Shown piece after piece: positions 7,560 to 15,555 of a DNA stretch of 26,657 bases (its first letter is position 1; the number at the start of each line of letters is the position of its first letter). The notes below the pieces were generated by a model. The model saw only the letters and a list, made by a program, of their open reading frames with translations. It was not told the origin of the DNA and made no database searches. Source of the stretch: Minisyncoccota bacterium (GTDB lineage: Bacteria > Verrucomicrobiota > Lentisphaeria > Oligosphaerales > MVZH01); NCBI GenBank assembly GCA_021734725.1, contig JAIPIM010000010.1, positions 1-26,657 of the forward strand. Reading direction: 5' to 3'. The position numbers and the translations under genes are program-made.

Positions 7560-8861
7560 ATGACCGATATCCTGAAACCCAACCCGGTGGCTGGCGATAT
7601 GGAGTGGTTTGTTCATGACCGGTTCGGGATGTTTATCCACTGGGGAACGTATGCCTTGGCGGCACGCCATGAATGGGTCAAAAATCACGAGCGTATGGAT
7701 GATGCCGCGTATCGCAAATACTTCACGTACTTCGACCCTGATTTATACGATCCAGCCGCCTGGGCGAGGGCTGCTCGTAAGGCTGGCATGAAGTACGTGG
7801 TGCTGACCACAAAACATCATGAGGGGTTCTGCCTGTGGGACAGCGCATACACGGACTACAAAGTAACCAACACTCCGTACGGCAAGGATGCGTTACTGCC
7901 CTTTGTGGATGCTTTCCGAGCTGAAGGGTTGAAGGTGGGCTTTTATTATTCCCTCATTGACTGGCATCATCCGGACTTTCCCATTGACGGCATCCACCCT
8001 CTCCGTGACCATCCGGATGCCGTGGAAATGAATAAGTCGCGGGATATCGGCAAGTACCGTGAGTATCTCCATAATCAGGTCCGGGAGTTGCTTACCGATT
8101 TTGGCAAAATCGATATTCTGTGGTTCGATTTTTCGTACCCGACCAACGAACATCGCGGGATGCGCGGGAAAGGGCACGAAGACTGGGGTAGCGATGAATT
8201 ATTGACCATGATACGAGAGCTGCAGCCTGGTATTATTGTCAATAATCGCCTTAATCTGCCGGCGGACCGTGCCGATATCCATACACCGGAGCAGTATCAG
8301 CCGACGGAATGGGTCAAGGTGGATGGAAAACGTGTCTATTGGGAAACGTGCCAGACGTTCAGTGGATCGTGGGGGTATTACCGCGATGAGATGACTTGGA
8401 AAAGTCCCGAACAACTTATCCGAATGCTGGTGAATTCCGTGAGTTGCGGCGGCAACTTGTTGATGAATGTCGGGCCGACGGCACGAGGTGCATTTGACGA
8501 TAGGGCGTGCAAAGCACTTCAAGTGTATGAACATTGGATGCGTCTCCATTCGCGTTCCATATACGGATGTACCCAGAGTGAGTTCGATGCACCCGCGGAT
8601 TGTCGCTTCACACAGAATGGCAAGCGTCTGTACCTTCACATTTTTGCCTGGCCGTTTCGGGCCATCCACCTGCCTGGATTCGCCGGTAAAGTCGACTATG
8701 CTCAGCTCTTGAATGATGCCTCTGAAGTGCTAATGAAAGAAACCGAAGAGGATGTCCACGCCAATATGGTGGAGACGACAGGATGCGGCACGCTGACGTT
8801 GGAATTGCCGGTGACGAAACCGGACGTCACGGTGCCCGTGGTGGAATTGTTCCTGAAATGA
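7560..8861 (+). CDS. GH29 alpha-L-fucosidase
   Basis: The 433-residue protein is a complete GH29 catalytic barrel. Landmarks are RFGMFIHWGTYA (21-32), GMKYVVLTTKHHEGFCLWDS (76-95), GFYYSLIDW (127-135) and the nucleophile strand IDILWFDFSYP with the probable nucleophile D190, followed by the NNRL strand. It should hydrolyse alpha-L-fucosides with retention. No signal peptide is present, unlike many family members, so it probably acts on imported oligosaccharides in the cytoplasm. It starts at ATG 7560 with AGAAGGGG upstream. The gene stands alone, with 141 nt to the phosphatase gene upstream and about 200 nt to the next gene. No terminator or promoter was convincing in either gap. Confidence 0.93.
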   Translation: MTDILKPNPVAGDMEWFVHDRFGMFIHWGTYALAARHEWVKNHERMDDAAYRKYFTYFDPDLYDPAAWARAARKAGMKYVVLTTKHHEGFCLWDSAYTDYKVTNTPYGKDALLPFVDAFRAEGLKVGFYYSLIDWHHPDFPIDGIHPLRDHPDAVEMNKSRDIGKYREYLHNQVRELLTDFGKIDILWFDFSYPTNEHRGMRGKGHEDWGSDELLTMIRELQPGIIVNNRLNLPADRADIHTPEQYQPTEWVKVDGKRVYWETCQTFSGSWGYYRDEMTWKSPEQLIRMLVNSVSCGGNLLMNVGPTARGAFDDRACKALQVYEHWMRLHSRSIYGCTQSEFDAPADCRFTQNGKRLYLHIFAWPFRAIHLPGFAGKVDYAQLLNDASEVLMKETEEDVHANMVETTGCGTLTLELPVTKPDVTVPVVELFLK

Positions 8862-9058
8862 AGGAGGACCTCAGGCCAAACGATTGATAAAGCCTGTGAG
8901 CTCTGGGCGTGTCATGATGCAACCATGAAGTCACGGGTGTTGTCTTTCTTTTGATGTGAACACGAATTAAAGTGTAACGGTTATGCGCTGGACGATTTGG
9001 AACGACTCTTGCGAATCGATGCGACGAGCGCGGGATGCTTGATAAGGAATGATGCATT

Positions 9059-10156
9059 ATGAACCATCGACTCATGCTCAGTTTGGCGGCTTTATTGGTC
9101 TTTCCCTGGAGTGGATACGCGGGAGAAGAAAAACAAGTAGAGCACGTGAAGAAGGCGGATAATGGGGAGAAAGAGAGAAAACAGGCGGAAGAGGTAGAGG
9201 GCAAAAAAAAGGAAGCCAAACAAGAACAAAAATTGACATGGCGGGAGAAGCGCGAGCAACTTCGGGAAGAGGTCCATGTGAAACTGGCGGAAAAAGTGCC
9301 GGAAAAGACGGTGGCTGACGCCTTGGGGCTCGAGTACCCGGCGGACACTCCGGAGAAAACCCCTGAGGAACTTGAAGAACTGGTCGATGACGCTGTGGAA
9401 GTCCAGGTCGAGAAGGCGTTCCCCCTCTCCATTAGAGACCAGTACGAAAAAGAAGCAAAAGAAGCTATCCAGCTATGGACGGTAGGAGAAGAAGTGACGA
9501 TACAGGTGGGCGGCCCGCGGCCCCGCGAAGTTGAAGGCGTGTTACGTGCCATTGGTCAAGATGTTATTCGGATCAGTGACCAGACCATTCCAGTTGTTGA
9601 TCTTGACAAGGAAACAAAAGCTCATCTGTACGAAGATGACCGAGAGGAATTGCGGGAGAAATATGTTCGCGTGAAGATGAACAAACTTTTCTACCAGCGC
9701 TCGCAGTATGCCAACGAAATCGAACCAAACATTCGTGAACGCCTATACCGTGACAATGGGTACGTTCAGGTGCGCGGAAACTGGTATCCCACGGGCGTCG
9801 TCATCCAGAAAGTAACGGAAGCACGCCGAGCCAAGCTGCATGACACGGTGGAGGCAGAAGTGTTTACGGCGAATGGATTTGTGCGGCACAATGACCAGTG
9901 GATCCCGCGCTCGGATGCGGAGCTGCTTACGGTAATGGAGAAGGCCAGGGAAACCGAGGATACTAAAGTGGCAGCGGCTATGCTGGAGGCGGCGATTAAG
10001 AAACACGTCGACGCCTCGAATGTTAATGCCGCCAAAGCCCTTTTGCGACGCCTTAAAAGAGGGGCGGTACGCTCACCCGCGGAAATGCCTCCGCTGCCGC
10101 CTGAGGTCGGTGAAGAAGACCTGAAAAACCTACGCGAGCGTTTGTTCGGTAAATAA
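9059..10156 (+). CDS. Secreted charged protein with a duplicated NG-(Y/F)-V...W-x-P motif, unknown function
   Basis: The 365-residue protein has a signal peptide (cleavage after SGYA, about residue 21), then a low-complexity K/E-rich segment to about residue 75 that is probably disordered or coiled-coil. Two related units follow in the C-terminal half: NGYVQVRGNWYP at 233-244 and NGFVRHNDQWIP at 272-283. They resemble the short 'G-x-V-x-x-x-x-x-W-x-P' repeats found in many uncharacterised envelope proteins of PVC bacteria (recollection, not a search). A helical segment and a proline-rich tail end the protein. The start has AAGGA upstream. It converges with the zinc-binding protein gene, with only 16 nt between the stops. 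No enzyme motif was seen. Confidence 0.75.
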   Translation: MNHRLMLSLAALLVFPWSGYAGEEKQVEHVKKADNGEKERKQAEEVEGKKKEAKQEQKLTWREKREQLREEVHVKLAEKVPEKTVADALGLEYPADTPEKTPEELEELVDDAVEVQVEKAFPLSIRDQYEKEAKEAIQLWTVGEEVTIQVGGPRPREVEGVLRAIGQDVIRISDQTIPVVDLDKETKAHLYEDDREELREKYVRVKMNKLFYQRSQYANEIEPNIRERLYRDNGYVQVRGNWYPTGVVIQKVTEARRAKLHDTVEAEVFTANGFVRHNDQWIPRSDAELLTVMEKARETEDTKVAAAMLEAAIKKHVDASNVNAAKALLRRLKRGAVRSPAEMPPLPPEVGEEDLKNLRERLFGK

Positions 10157-10172
10157 AACAAACAAAGCCACT

Positions 10173-10523
10173 TTACAAGGCTAAGTCCGGCAGACGGTCC
10201 AGAAGCCAATCCCGCCACAGTAGAACCTGAGACTGGTGTGTTAAAATGTACGCCAACACCGCTCCCAGCAGTAGAATCATCAGTGTTGCACGGACGAGAC
10301 GCCGACGCCTTCGTAATAGAACTTCCCGCTTGCGGCGTGTTTCGAAGCTCGATATATTCCGCGATACCTCCAGCTGGTTCTCGAAACATCGTTCGCTGCA
10401 AAATGGTTTGCCGTCACGGATAAGCACGCAGTCTTCGCACAGTGGTTTGAAACAGTTGTCACAACGTTCCGTTGCAGGCCTGTCTGGGTGATTGCGACAC
10501 ACCTTGTCTTGTATAGCAGCCAT
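10173..10523 (-). CDS. Small membrane protein with N-terminal B-box-like zinc finger
   Basis: The 116-residue protein has eight potential metal ligands in the first 46 residues: C9, H12, C21, C24, C29, C32, C42 and C46, giving the spacing C-x2-H-x8-C-x2-C-x4-C-x2-C-x9-C-x3-C. This resembles B-box or related double-zinc fingers. A very basic stretch (RRKREVLLRRRRR) and one membrane segment (about 78-96) follow, so the finger should face the cytoplasm by the positive-inside rule. GGGAGGA lies upstream of the ATG at 10523. It is downstream of the aminopeptidase gene on the same strand (129-nt gap). Function unknown; a protein-binding scaffold is the most one can infer. Confidence 0.8.
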   Translation of the reverse strand: MAAIQDKVCRNHPDRPATERCDNCFKPLCEDCVLIRDGKPFCSERCFENQLEVSRNISSFETRRKREVLLRRRRRLVRATLMILLLGAVLAYILTHQSQVLLWRDWLLDRLPDLAL

Positions 10524-10652
10524 CGTTTGTCCTCCCTCTTGTGCTTGAGCAACCTCATGGACATCTACCCGGCGGTTTGCGGGGAATCATATTCCTCGTG
10601 GTTTTTCAGGAAGGTTGTCCATCCCCTTTCCATGACCATACGATGGCCTATA

Positions 10653-11804
10653 TCAGTCGACTTGGACAACCGTGGCAATCGACGTCAGATTTTCGCAACC
10701 GTCCTCCTGAATCACAATAACATCTTCAAGACGAACGCCACCCCACTCAGGATAATAAAGACCCGGTTCTATCGTTATGACATGTCCGTCCTCTAGTATG
10801 GCCTCGGACGTTTCGCTGGCGCGCGGCGGTTCGTGGACCTCCAGCCCGAGTCCGTGCCCAGTCGCGTGAATGAATCCGCGGGGCGGCACATGGTGTGTGT
10901 CTGTCTCGAATCCATGATCCGCCAACTCCTTTGCCGCGACAGCATGAACGTGTGCGGCCGCGACACCTGGCCGTGCGGCGGCTATGGCTTTTTCTCGGGC
11001 GTCATGCACCGCCGTGAACGCGCGCGATACAGTTTCTGACGGATCCCCCTTTACCACGGTGCGGGTAAGGTCCCCATGATACCCGCTACGGTCCACCCGC
11101 GGGAAGATGTCGATCACAATAGGTTCACGAGCCCGCATACGACCGTGCCCGCACTGATGAGGATCAGCGCTCTGCGGCCCTGGAGCGGCTATTGTGTGGG
11201 AGGCTGTTCCGCCATGCCTGGCGATTTCAGCATCGATCTCGCCACGGAGTATCTCCGCGGTCAACGGCGTCCCCCGCCAGGAAAGATTTCCGTTGGCGAC
11301 GACGCGCGCTTCTCTCAGTATCGTCAACGCGTGTTCCATGCCGATTTCGGCAAGCGCAACCCCCTCCCGAATCTCTTGAATCTCCCTCCTGTTTTTATGT
11401 TGACGTGAGGGGAAAAATGGGGTGGTCGGTTCCAGGTGCACATCATGTTCTTCCAATGAGCGTGCCAGTCCGAGCGGAAAATCCGCGGGCACTTTCCACT
11501 GGTCTATATTGAACTGCCGGGTCACTGCTGCAATGAGTGTTTCCGGTCCGCGCTCCCCCGTGCTTGCGACACACCATCGCTCCCTGGCCTGCTGCCATGA
11601 AACGACCTCGATTCCCGGAGGTACTTCCTTAAGTGCACGTCCCACTTCAAGCTGGCTGACGACAATGTACTGTTTTTCTTCAACGGACATCCACAAGAAT
11701 GGGTCGGGCACCATGAGGCGGGTAGCGTACAGCATATCGGCATGCGTTTCGCTTGCGGCGTACATAAGACGAGCTGAATGGGTTGTCTGGACGCCTCGAG
11801 ACAC
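10653..11804 (-). CDS. M24 family metallopeptidase (Xaa-Pro aminopeptidase-like)
   Basis: The 383-residue protein has a creatinase-type N-terminal domain and a pita-bread M24 domain. All five metal ligands are visible: D232 (VIDIFP), D245 (GYHGDLTRT), H317 (HATGHGLG), E346 (ITIEPGLY) and E360 (VRLED). It should remove N-terminal residues, probably before proline, in the cytoplasm. The GTG start at 11804 is chosen because GAGGA sits 8 nt upstream; the later ATG at 11765 has no ribosome-binding site and would cut the first strand of the fold. It lies 23 nt downstream of the trpR-like gene on the same strand, so the two are probably cotranscribed. Confidence 0.92.
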   Translation of the reverse strand: MSRGVQTTHSARLMYAASETHADMLYATRLMVPDPFLWMSVEEKQYIVVSQLEVGRALKEVPPGIEVVSWQQARERWCVASTGERGPETLIAAVTRQFNIDQWKVPADFPLGLARSLEEHDVHLEPTTPFFPSRQHKNRREIQEIREGVALAEIGMEHALTILREARVVANGNLSWRGTPLTAEILRGEIDAEIARHGGTASHTIAAPGPQSADPHQCGHGRMRAREPIVIDIFPRVDRSGYHGDLTRTVVKGDPSETVSRAFTAVHDAREKAIAAARPGVAAAHVHAVAAKELADHGFETDTHHVPPRGFIHATGHGLGLEVHEPPRASETSEAILEDGHVITIEPGLYYPEWGGVRLEDVIVIQEDGCENLTSIATVVQVD

Positions 11805-11827
11805 CGGAGAGTTCCTCGTTCGCGGTT

Positions 11828-12136
11828 TTACTTTTCGGATTGCTCGAATTCCCTTATGTCATGGCTGATCCGTTCAACGAGTTCGCGGAATTCCGGCAGG
11901 TCGTATTTGAGCAGGCGGGAGCCGCGCGCAATAGTCCCCAGGCTGATGCCCATGTCATGTGCAATCTCGCGTTGGGTCTGCCCTTGTATAAGCCTTACCA
12001 AGAGTTCCCAGCGCACCATCACTTCATCCAATTCCTGGGGGGTGAGAATTCCCTCTAGTAAAAGGGCGATCTCTTCCGCGTTTCGAGCATGCGATAGAAG
12101 AGCTGTGAACTGGGCGGCTGTAGTTTTTGCGCTCAT
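11828..12136 (-). CDS. TrpR-like transcriptional repressor
   Basis: The 102-residue protein has a Trp-repressor helix-turn-helix: TPQELDEVMVRW, QGQTQREIAHDMG, ISLGTIARGSRLLK. Aligned by eye with E. coli TrpR (108 residues), the L-tryptophan contacts T44, R54 and R84 all have counterparts: T in LTP, R in MVRW, R in IARGS. It is thus expected to bind tryptophan or a similar ligand and then DNA. The start at 12136 is chosen because the predicted minus-strand promoter lies at 12176-12205 and an earlier ATG at 12220 would be upstream of it; the ribosome-binding site is weak. No tryptophan biosynthesis gene is in the window. Likely targets are its own operon with the M24 peptidase and the divergent prenyltransferase. 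Confidence 0.88.
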   Translation of the reverse strand: MSAKTTAAQFTALLSHARNAEEIALLLEGILTPQELDEVMVRWELLVRLIQGQTQREIAHDMGISLGTIARGSRLLKYDLPEFRELVERISHDIREFEQSEK

Positions 12137-12151
12137 TTGTGATCCCGCGTA

Positions 12152-12180
12152 TTGTGAATGCTGTAGACCTATTGTACAAT
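12152..12180 (+). promoter_or_regulatory. Predicted promoter reading towards the UbiA/EboC-like gene
   Basis: TTGTGA (12152-12157), a 17-nt spacer and TACAAT (12175-12180, 5 of 6 consensus bases). The start would be near 12187, leaving a leader of about 200 nt before the ATG at 12391. Confidence 0.45.
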
Positions 12181-12181
12181 A
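12170..12181. promoter_or_regulatory. 12-bp perfect palindrome overlapping both divergent -10 elements
   Basis: TATTGTACAATA is its own reverse complement. It contains the -10 of the plus-strand promoter (12175-12180) and the -10 of the minus-strand promoter (12176-12181). A protein bound here would block both. The neighbouring TrpR-like protein is the obvious candidate, although the sequence does not resemble the E. coli trp operator (CTAG-containing half-sites). Confidence 0.5.
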
Positions 12182-12205
12182 TCCATCGAATCCGCGGAGA
12201 GTCAA
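12176..12205 (-). promoter_or_regulatory. Predicted promoter of the trpR-like/M24 operon
   Basis: On the minus strand TTGACT (12205-12200, 5 of 6 consensus bases), an 18-nt spacer and TATTGT (12181-12176, 4 of 6). Transcription would begin near 12169, leaving a leader of about 33 nt before the ATG at 12136. Confidence 0.42.
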
Positions 12206-12390
12206 ACCGGCTCCATGCATGGACGCTGGGCGAAAACTTTATTGCGGAGGATCGGGCGACATGGTAAATTCACGAGACTTGGTGCTTGTTCTCAGGTCGC
12301 CGTGCCGGGCGCTTCGGCGGTCATGTTAAACGAACGACGAACAATCAGCGACGAGCGACTTGCACAAAAGCCAGTTGTAGGAGACGGACG

Positions 12391-13338
12391 ATGCTGTGGA
12401 ACCTTTTACCGCGATGGCTGGGGTCCATGTCGCCCCGTGTGCGTGCCTGGCTCCAGTTGCTGCGTGTGCCAAATCTTTTAACCGTGCCGGGCGATGCCAT
12501 GTCAGGGGTTGCACTGGGTGCGCTGTGCGGCGGGATCGCGACCGGTCCTGCGCCATTTTTTTTCACGGCCGCGGGGGTGGTCTTTCTATATGCCTTCGGC
12601 CTTATTCTCAACGACCTGCATGATGTGGATGAAGACCGTCGGTTGCGTCCGCACCGTCCGCTTGCCAGCGGGACAATAAGTAAAGATCGGGCGCGTGTGA
12701 GTTTGGCCGCGTCTCTGATTGTGGGGCTTGTCTGCGCGTTGCTGGCGGGGCCCTTTGCCGCGGTCATGGCGGGGGTACTCGTCCTTCTGATTATTACATA
12801 TACCAATATCCTCCCCCGCGGTTCGTTAATGGCGAGCATCTGTATGGGGCTCTGCCGAGGCGGCAGCATGCTCATTGGCGCGGCTGCCACGGTGACGTTT
12901 TGGCCCGTAGCATTGCCGGCGTTGGGATTGACCGGGGCTGTTGCTTCCATCACTCGCGTGGCTGCTCACGAAACACACCGTCATACATTTGAAAAACGGG
13001 AATTCCTGCCGTTGGCATGGATGGCCACCACGTTTCTCGTCGGCATCGTACTGGCTTCGGTTTCAAATGTACAAGGGATCTTTGTGGTTCTTGCTTTGCT
13101 GTGCGTGACGCCCGGGCTGATCTCCGCATGGCGCGCGAGCCGTATGCTGGGCCGACATCGGGTTGCTCCCCAGGCCATCCAAGCAGTGGTCGGCACCCAT
13201 ATTCGTGCGCTGATTCCATTGCAGGCGGGGCTTCTGGTGCTGGCAGGCAAACCGCTTCCCGTTGGTCTCGGTATCTTTCTTGCCGTCGTTTTCTTCCCGC
13301 TGTCCTGGATGCTGGGAAAACAGTTCTACGCCAGTTGA
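12391..13338 (+). CDS. UbiA-family prenyltransferase homologue, EboC-like
   Basis: The 315-residue polytopic membrane protein (about 8-9 hydrophobic segments) carries the first UbiA aspartate motif NDLHDVDED (N74, D75, D78, D82) followed by RPHRPLASG. The second aspartate motif (DxxxD) expected in canonical UbiA/MenA enzymes is replaced by a TRVAAHETHR segment. This, the YTNILPRGSLMASICMGLCRG region and the C-terminal LGKQFYAS resemble EboC, the UbiA homologue of the ebo/edb clusters, as recalled from family features. The start at 12391 has AGGAGA six bases upstream. It should condense a polyprenyl diphosphate with an acceptor, or export/modify a lipid-like metabolite; the substrate is unknown. 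No other ebo genes (eboA, B, D, E, F) are in the window. Confidence 0.85.
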   Translation: MLWNLLPRWLGSMSPRVRAWLQLLRVPNLLTVPGDAMSGVALGALCGGIATGPAPFFFTAAGVVFLYAFGLILNDLHDVDEDRRLRPHRPLASGTISKDRARVSLAASLIVGLVCALLAGPFAAVMAGVLVLLIITYTNILPRGSLMASICMGLCRGGSMLIGAAATVTFWPVALPALGLTGAVASITRVAAHETHRHTFEKREFLPLAWMATTFLVGIVLASVSNVQGIFVVLALLCVTPGLISAWRASRMLGRHRVAPQAIQAVVGTHIRALIPLQAGLLVLAGKPLPVGLGIFLAVVFFPLSWMLGKQFYAS

Positions 13339-13366
13339 GTCGCAGCCGTCCCGTGGAATGGCGCTG

Positions 13367-15256
13367 TCAGCCGTCTATTCCCAAGCCTTTCACTGGATAC
13401 TGCAACCTTGACGCGAAACCGGGGCCTTTTGCCTCGATCATGCGCTGGGTTGGATCGAGTGTCACGTATCCCTCGCCGTTGGGGGTGATGAGGGTGACCA
13501 GCAGACTATCGGGGAAACGGCCTTGAGTCATCCAGCGCAGCACGGCTTCGGGTTTCTGTTCGTAACAGGTGGGCAGGCCCATCCCCTGCACCAGCACGGC
13601 GGGTACGCTGGCGGCGAAAGCCATGTGAGCGCGTTCGGACGCCCCTTGGATCTGGGCCGAGTTGTTGGCGGCTTGTATCTGAAACTCCGAGTGAAAACGT
13701 GCCTCGGCCTGGCCGGGGTTTCGCAGCGTAACGCGGTCCAGGATGAGCAGCGCACGTTTGTGGAGCATGAGCACGACCCTGCCGTATGCATGGACCGGCG
13801 TACCGAAGACCGCCGCGTCGGTCCCGTCGAGCAATACACCGTCCCATCCGTTTCCCGCAAGTTGTTCAGTGCTTACTGTCGCCGGCTGGGGAAGTCCAAC
13901 CCCATTAACCATGAATACGTTCTTCGAAGCAGCAGCGTTCTCGTACAGTTCAAAGCGGCGTCCATCGTAAAAGGTTGTGTCGATGTACTCCCGAGTGGAA
14001 ATGGGTGCGATTAGGGCTTCTTCCCCGACGACAATCGTCACGCTGGTCAAGTCCTGGTGGGTGTGGGGGGCCTTGGTCGTACCGCCGCGCACGGAGGCAT
14101 AGAGCGAGGGTCGCGGCCAGCCGTCGGCCAGGTAGCTCCATTCCAATCCTTTTTGAACCGACACGCACGGCCACGAGCATACGGCTTCCCGGGGGACTGT
14201 TTCTCCGGGATGAAACAGGAGCAGTTCGGCCAATGTCGGCCAGGTGCTGCTTTTCCCGATTTGTTTCGGATCTTCGCAGTTTGGGGTTTCCACCAATAGT
14301 CTATTGAATCGCCGGTCCACCTCGACCAGCACGTCCGGCATTCCACAGCGTACGGCGGCGGCGTAATGAAACGGCAGGGGGAAAAATCTGTTGACGTCAC
14401 CGAAGCTGGCCGGAACGCCGTTTGGAGAAAAGAGCAGTGGGAACCGCAAAGTATTGCGGCTGCCGGGCCGTTCCAGAAGTGGGTGCGGGCGGCCGGTCGC
14501 GCGCTCATGGCTGAGCAGATAGTAATAGCCGTAACGATGGCCGTACCCCCAATAGCCGATGCCCTCCGGCCATGCGCCGTCTTCCTGCATGAACTCGAAG
14601 TAATGCCGGACCCCTTCCTCCGCCAGTTCGAGCACACGCGCGCTCTCCGGACATGCATCGCCCAAGGCCAGCGCCAGGGTCCCCGCGCCGCCGTTGCACA
14701 CGGTATTCCAATTACTGTCCGGCCTGCGGTAGTACCACGATTCTTCGCCCTCCGTGCCGTTGCGTGCGATGTAAGGGACGAGAGCCCGCTGTCGGGCGGT
14801 ATCGATAATCAGCGAACGTTCTTCCAGGGTCAATTCGGCAGCCAGCCAATCGTAGGCCAGCGCGAGTGTCAGCGAGTTCTCGCCGTACGAAAGATCGAAA
14901 ATGGCGTTTGGCTCGGGGTTGTCTTCGCGCCACGTGATCCACGACCAGTAGTCCCAACCGGCCATGATGCGGATGTATTCCAATGCGGCATCTCGAAATG
15001 TTCGGTCGCCCGTGCGACCGTACTGAACGAGCAGGCTGACCACGCGCTTCTGGGCATGCCTGGCGCGAAGGAGATGCCAATTATGCGCGGTTCGATCGAT
15101 AGGAATGTCGAAATTGTTTGTCCAGATTTCGACCTGTTCATCCAGTAATTTTGCCGCCCGACGTACAACCGGATTATCCGGCAAAGTCTTAAGCCTCTGC
15201 CAGCGTGTCCTGCTGACCAGCAAGCGGTGTGAGTTTGAAGACAATTTGTCTGTCAC
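13367..15256 (-). CDS. Heparinase II/III-like polysaccharide lyase
   Basis: The 629-residue protein has an N-terminal alpha/alpha-toroid and a C-terminal beta-sandwich, as in heparinase II/III and oligo-alginate lyases. Landmarks include DSNWNTVCNGGAG (about 180-192), GYWGYGHRYGYYY (about 234-246) with candidate catalytic tyrosines, FSPNGVPASFGDV, and KAPHTHQDLTSVTI (about 395-408) with the H-x-H-x-D pair usual at the start of the sandwich. It should cleave uronic-acid-containing glycans by beta-elimination. The GTG at 15256 is preferred since CGGAGA lies six bases upstream; a GTG at 15289 would add 11 residues. No signal peptide is visible with either start. It converges with the prenyltransferase gene (28 nt between stops) and is last in the minus-strand carbohydrate arm. 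Confidence 0.83.
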   Translation of the reverse strand: MTDKLSSNSHRLLVSRTRWQRLKTLPDNPVVRRAAKLLDEQVEIWTNNFDIPIDRTAHNWHLLRARHAQKRVVSLLVQYGRTGDRTFRDAALEYIRIMAGWDYWSWITWREDNPEPNAIFDLSYGENSLTLALAYDWLAAELTLEERSLIIDTARQRALVPYIARNGTEGEESWYYRRPDSNWNTVCNGGAGTLALALGDACPESARVLELAEEGVRHYFEFMQEDGAWPEGIGYWGYGHRYGYYYLLSHERATGRPHPLLERPGSRNTLRFPLLFSPNGVPASFGDVNRFFPLPFHYAAAVRCGMPDVLVEVDRRFNRLLVETPNCEDPKQIGKSSTWPTLAELLLFHPGETVPREAVCSWPCVSVQKGLEWSYLADGWPRPSLYASVRGGTTKAPHTHQDLTSVTIVVGEEALIAPISTREYIDTTFYDGRRFELYENAAASKNVFMVNGVGLPQPATVSTEQLAGNGWDGVLLDGTDAAVFGTPVHAYGRVVLMLHKRALLILDRVTLRNPGQAEARFHSEFQIQAANNSAQIQGASERAHMAFAASVPAVLVQGMGLPTCYEQKPEAVLRWMTQGRFPDSLLVTLITPNGEGYVTLDPTQRMIEAKGPGFASRLQYPVKGLGIDG

Positions 15257-15303
15257 TGGAAATCTCCGATGTGTTAGAGTTGACGGCACGGTTTCTCGTC
15301 ACC

Positions 15304-15316
15304 GGACCGCATTACT
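15304..15316 (+). repeat. Partial copy (right half) of the dispersed hairpin element
   Basis: GGACCGCATTACT matches the right half of the element at 26438-26460 in 12 of 13 positions and that at 17278-17301 in the conserved GGACCGC-N2-TACT frame. The left arm GCGGCCC is missing. It lies in the spacer upstream of the heparinase-like gene. Confidence 0.35.
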
Positions 15317-15463
15317 CGCCCGACCTGTGTAGTACCTCAAAGGCAGAACTGTTTTGTTCCATGGATTGAGTGCGTTCCACAAACAGTGGCACGGGGCGGC
15401 CCGCACCGTGAGCCATCTCGGCTGGGGACCATCCGAGCCACTTCAGGCCGCCGCGTGCCTGAG

Positions 15464-15490
15464 AATAAAACAGCCCTGCCTCAAGGGCTC
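15464..15490 (-). terminator. Predicted Rho-independent terminator of the 553-aa protein gene
   Basis: On the minus strand AGCCCT (15489-15484), a 6-nt loop, AGGGCT (15477-15472) and then GTTTTATT form a 6-bp stem with a U-rich tail, 67 nt after the stop codon at 15556. The rest of the 299-nt spacer 15257-15555 shows no gene; besides this hairpin it holds only the partial repeat at 15304. Confidence 0.6.
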
Positions 15491-15555
15491 AACGCATGTC
15501 CTATTAGCGTTTGGCGTGTTTCAGTTTTGCCAGAAAGCCATGTCAGGCGATTATC

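Noticed and set aside
8827..9552. Serine-rich 241-codon minus-strand frame
   Set aside because: The serine runs are the reverse complement of the Glu/Lys-rich secreted protein gene; no start signal or motif.
12170..12181. Classical trp operator
   Set aside because: The palindrome lacks the CTAG-type half-sites of the E. coli operator, so only a generic operator is called.
12261..12329. 22-codon frame with GGAGG upstream in the long leader of the UbiA/EboC-like gene
   Set aside because: It contains no tryptophan codons and no paired terminator hairpins were found, so an attenuator peptide is not supported.
14366..15148. 260-codon plus-strand frame
   Set aside because: It lies opposite the heparinase-like gene, which has clear family motifs; the translation is Ala/Arg/Pro-rich without structure.
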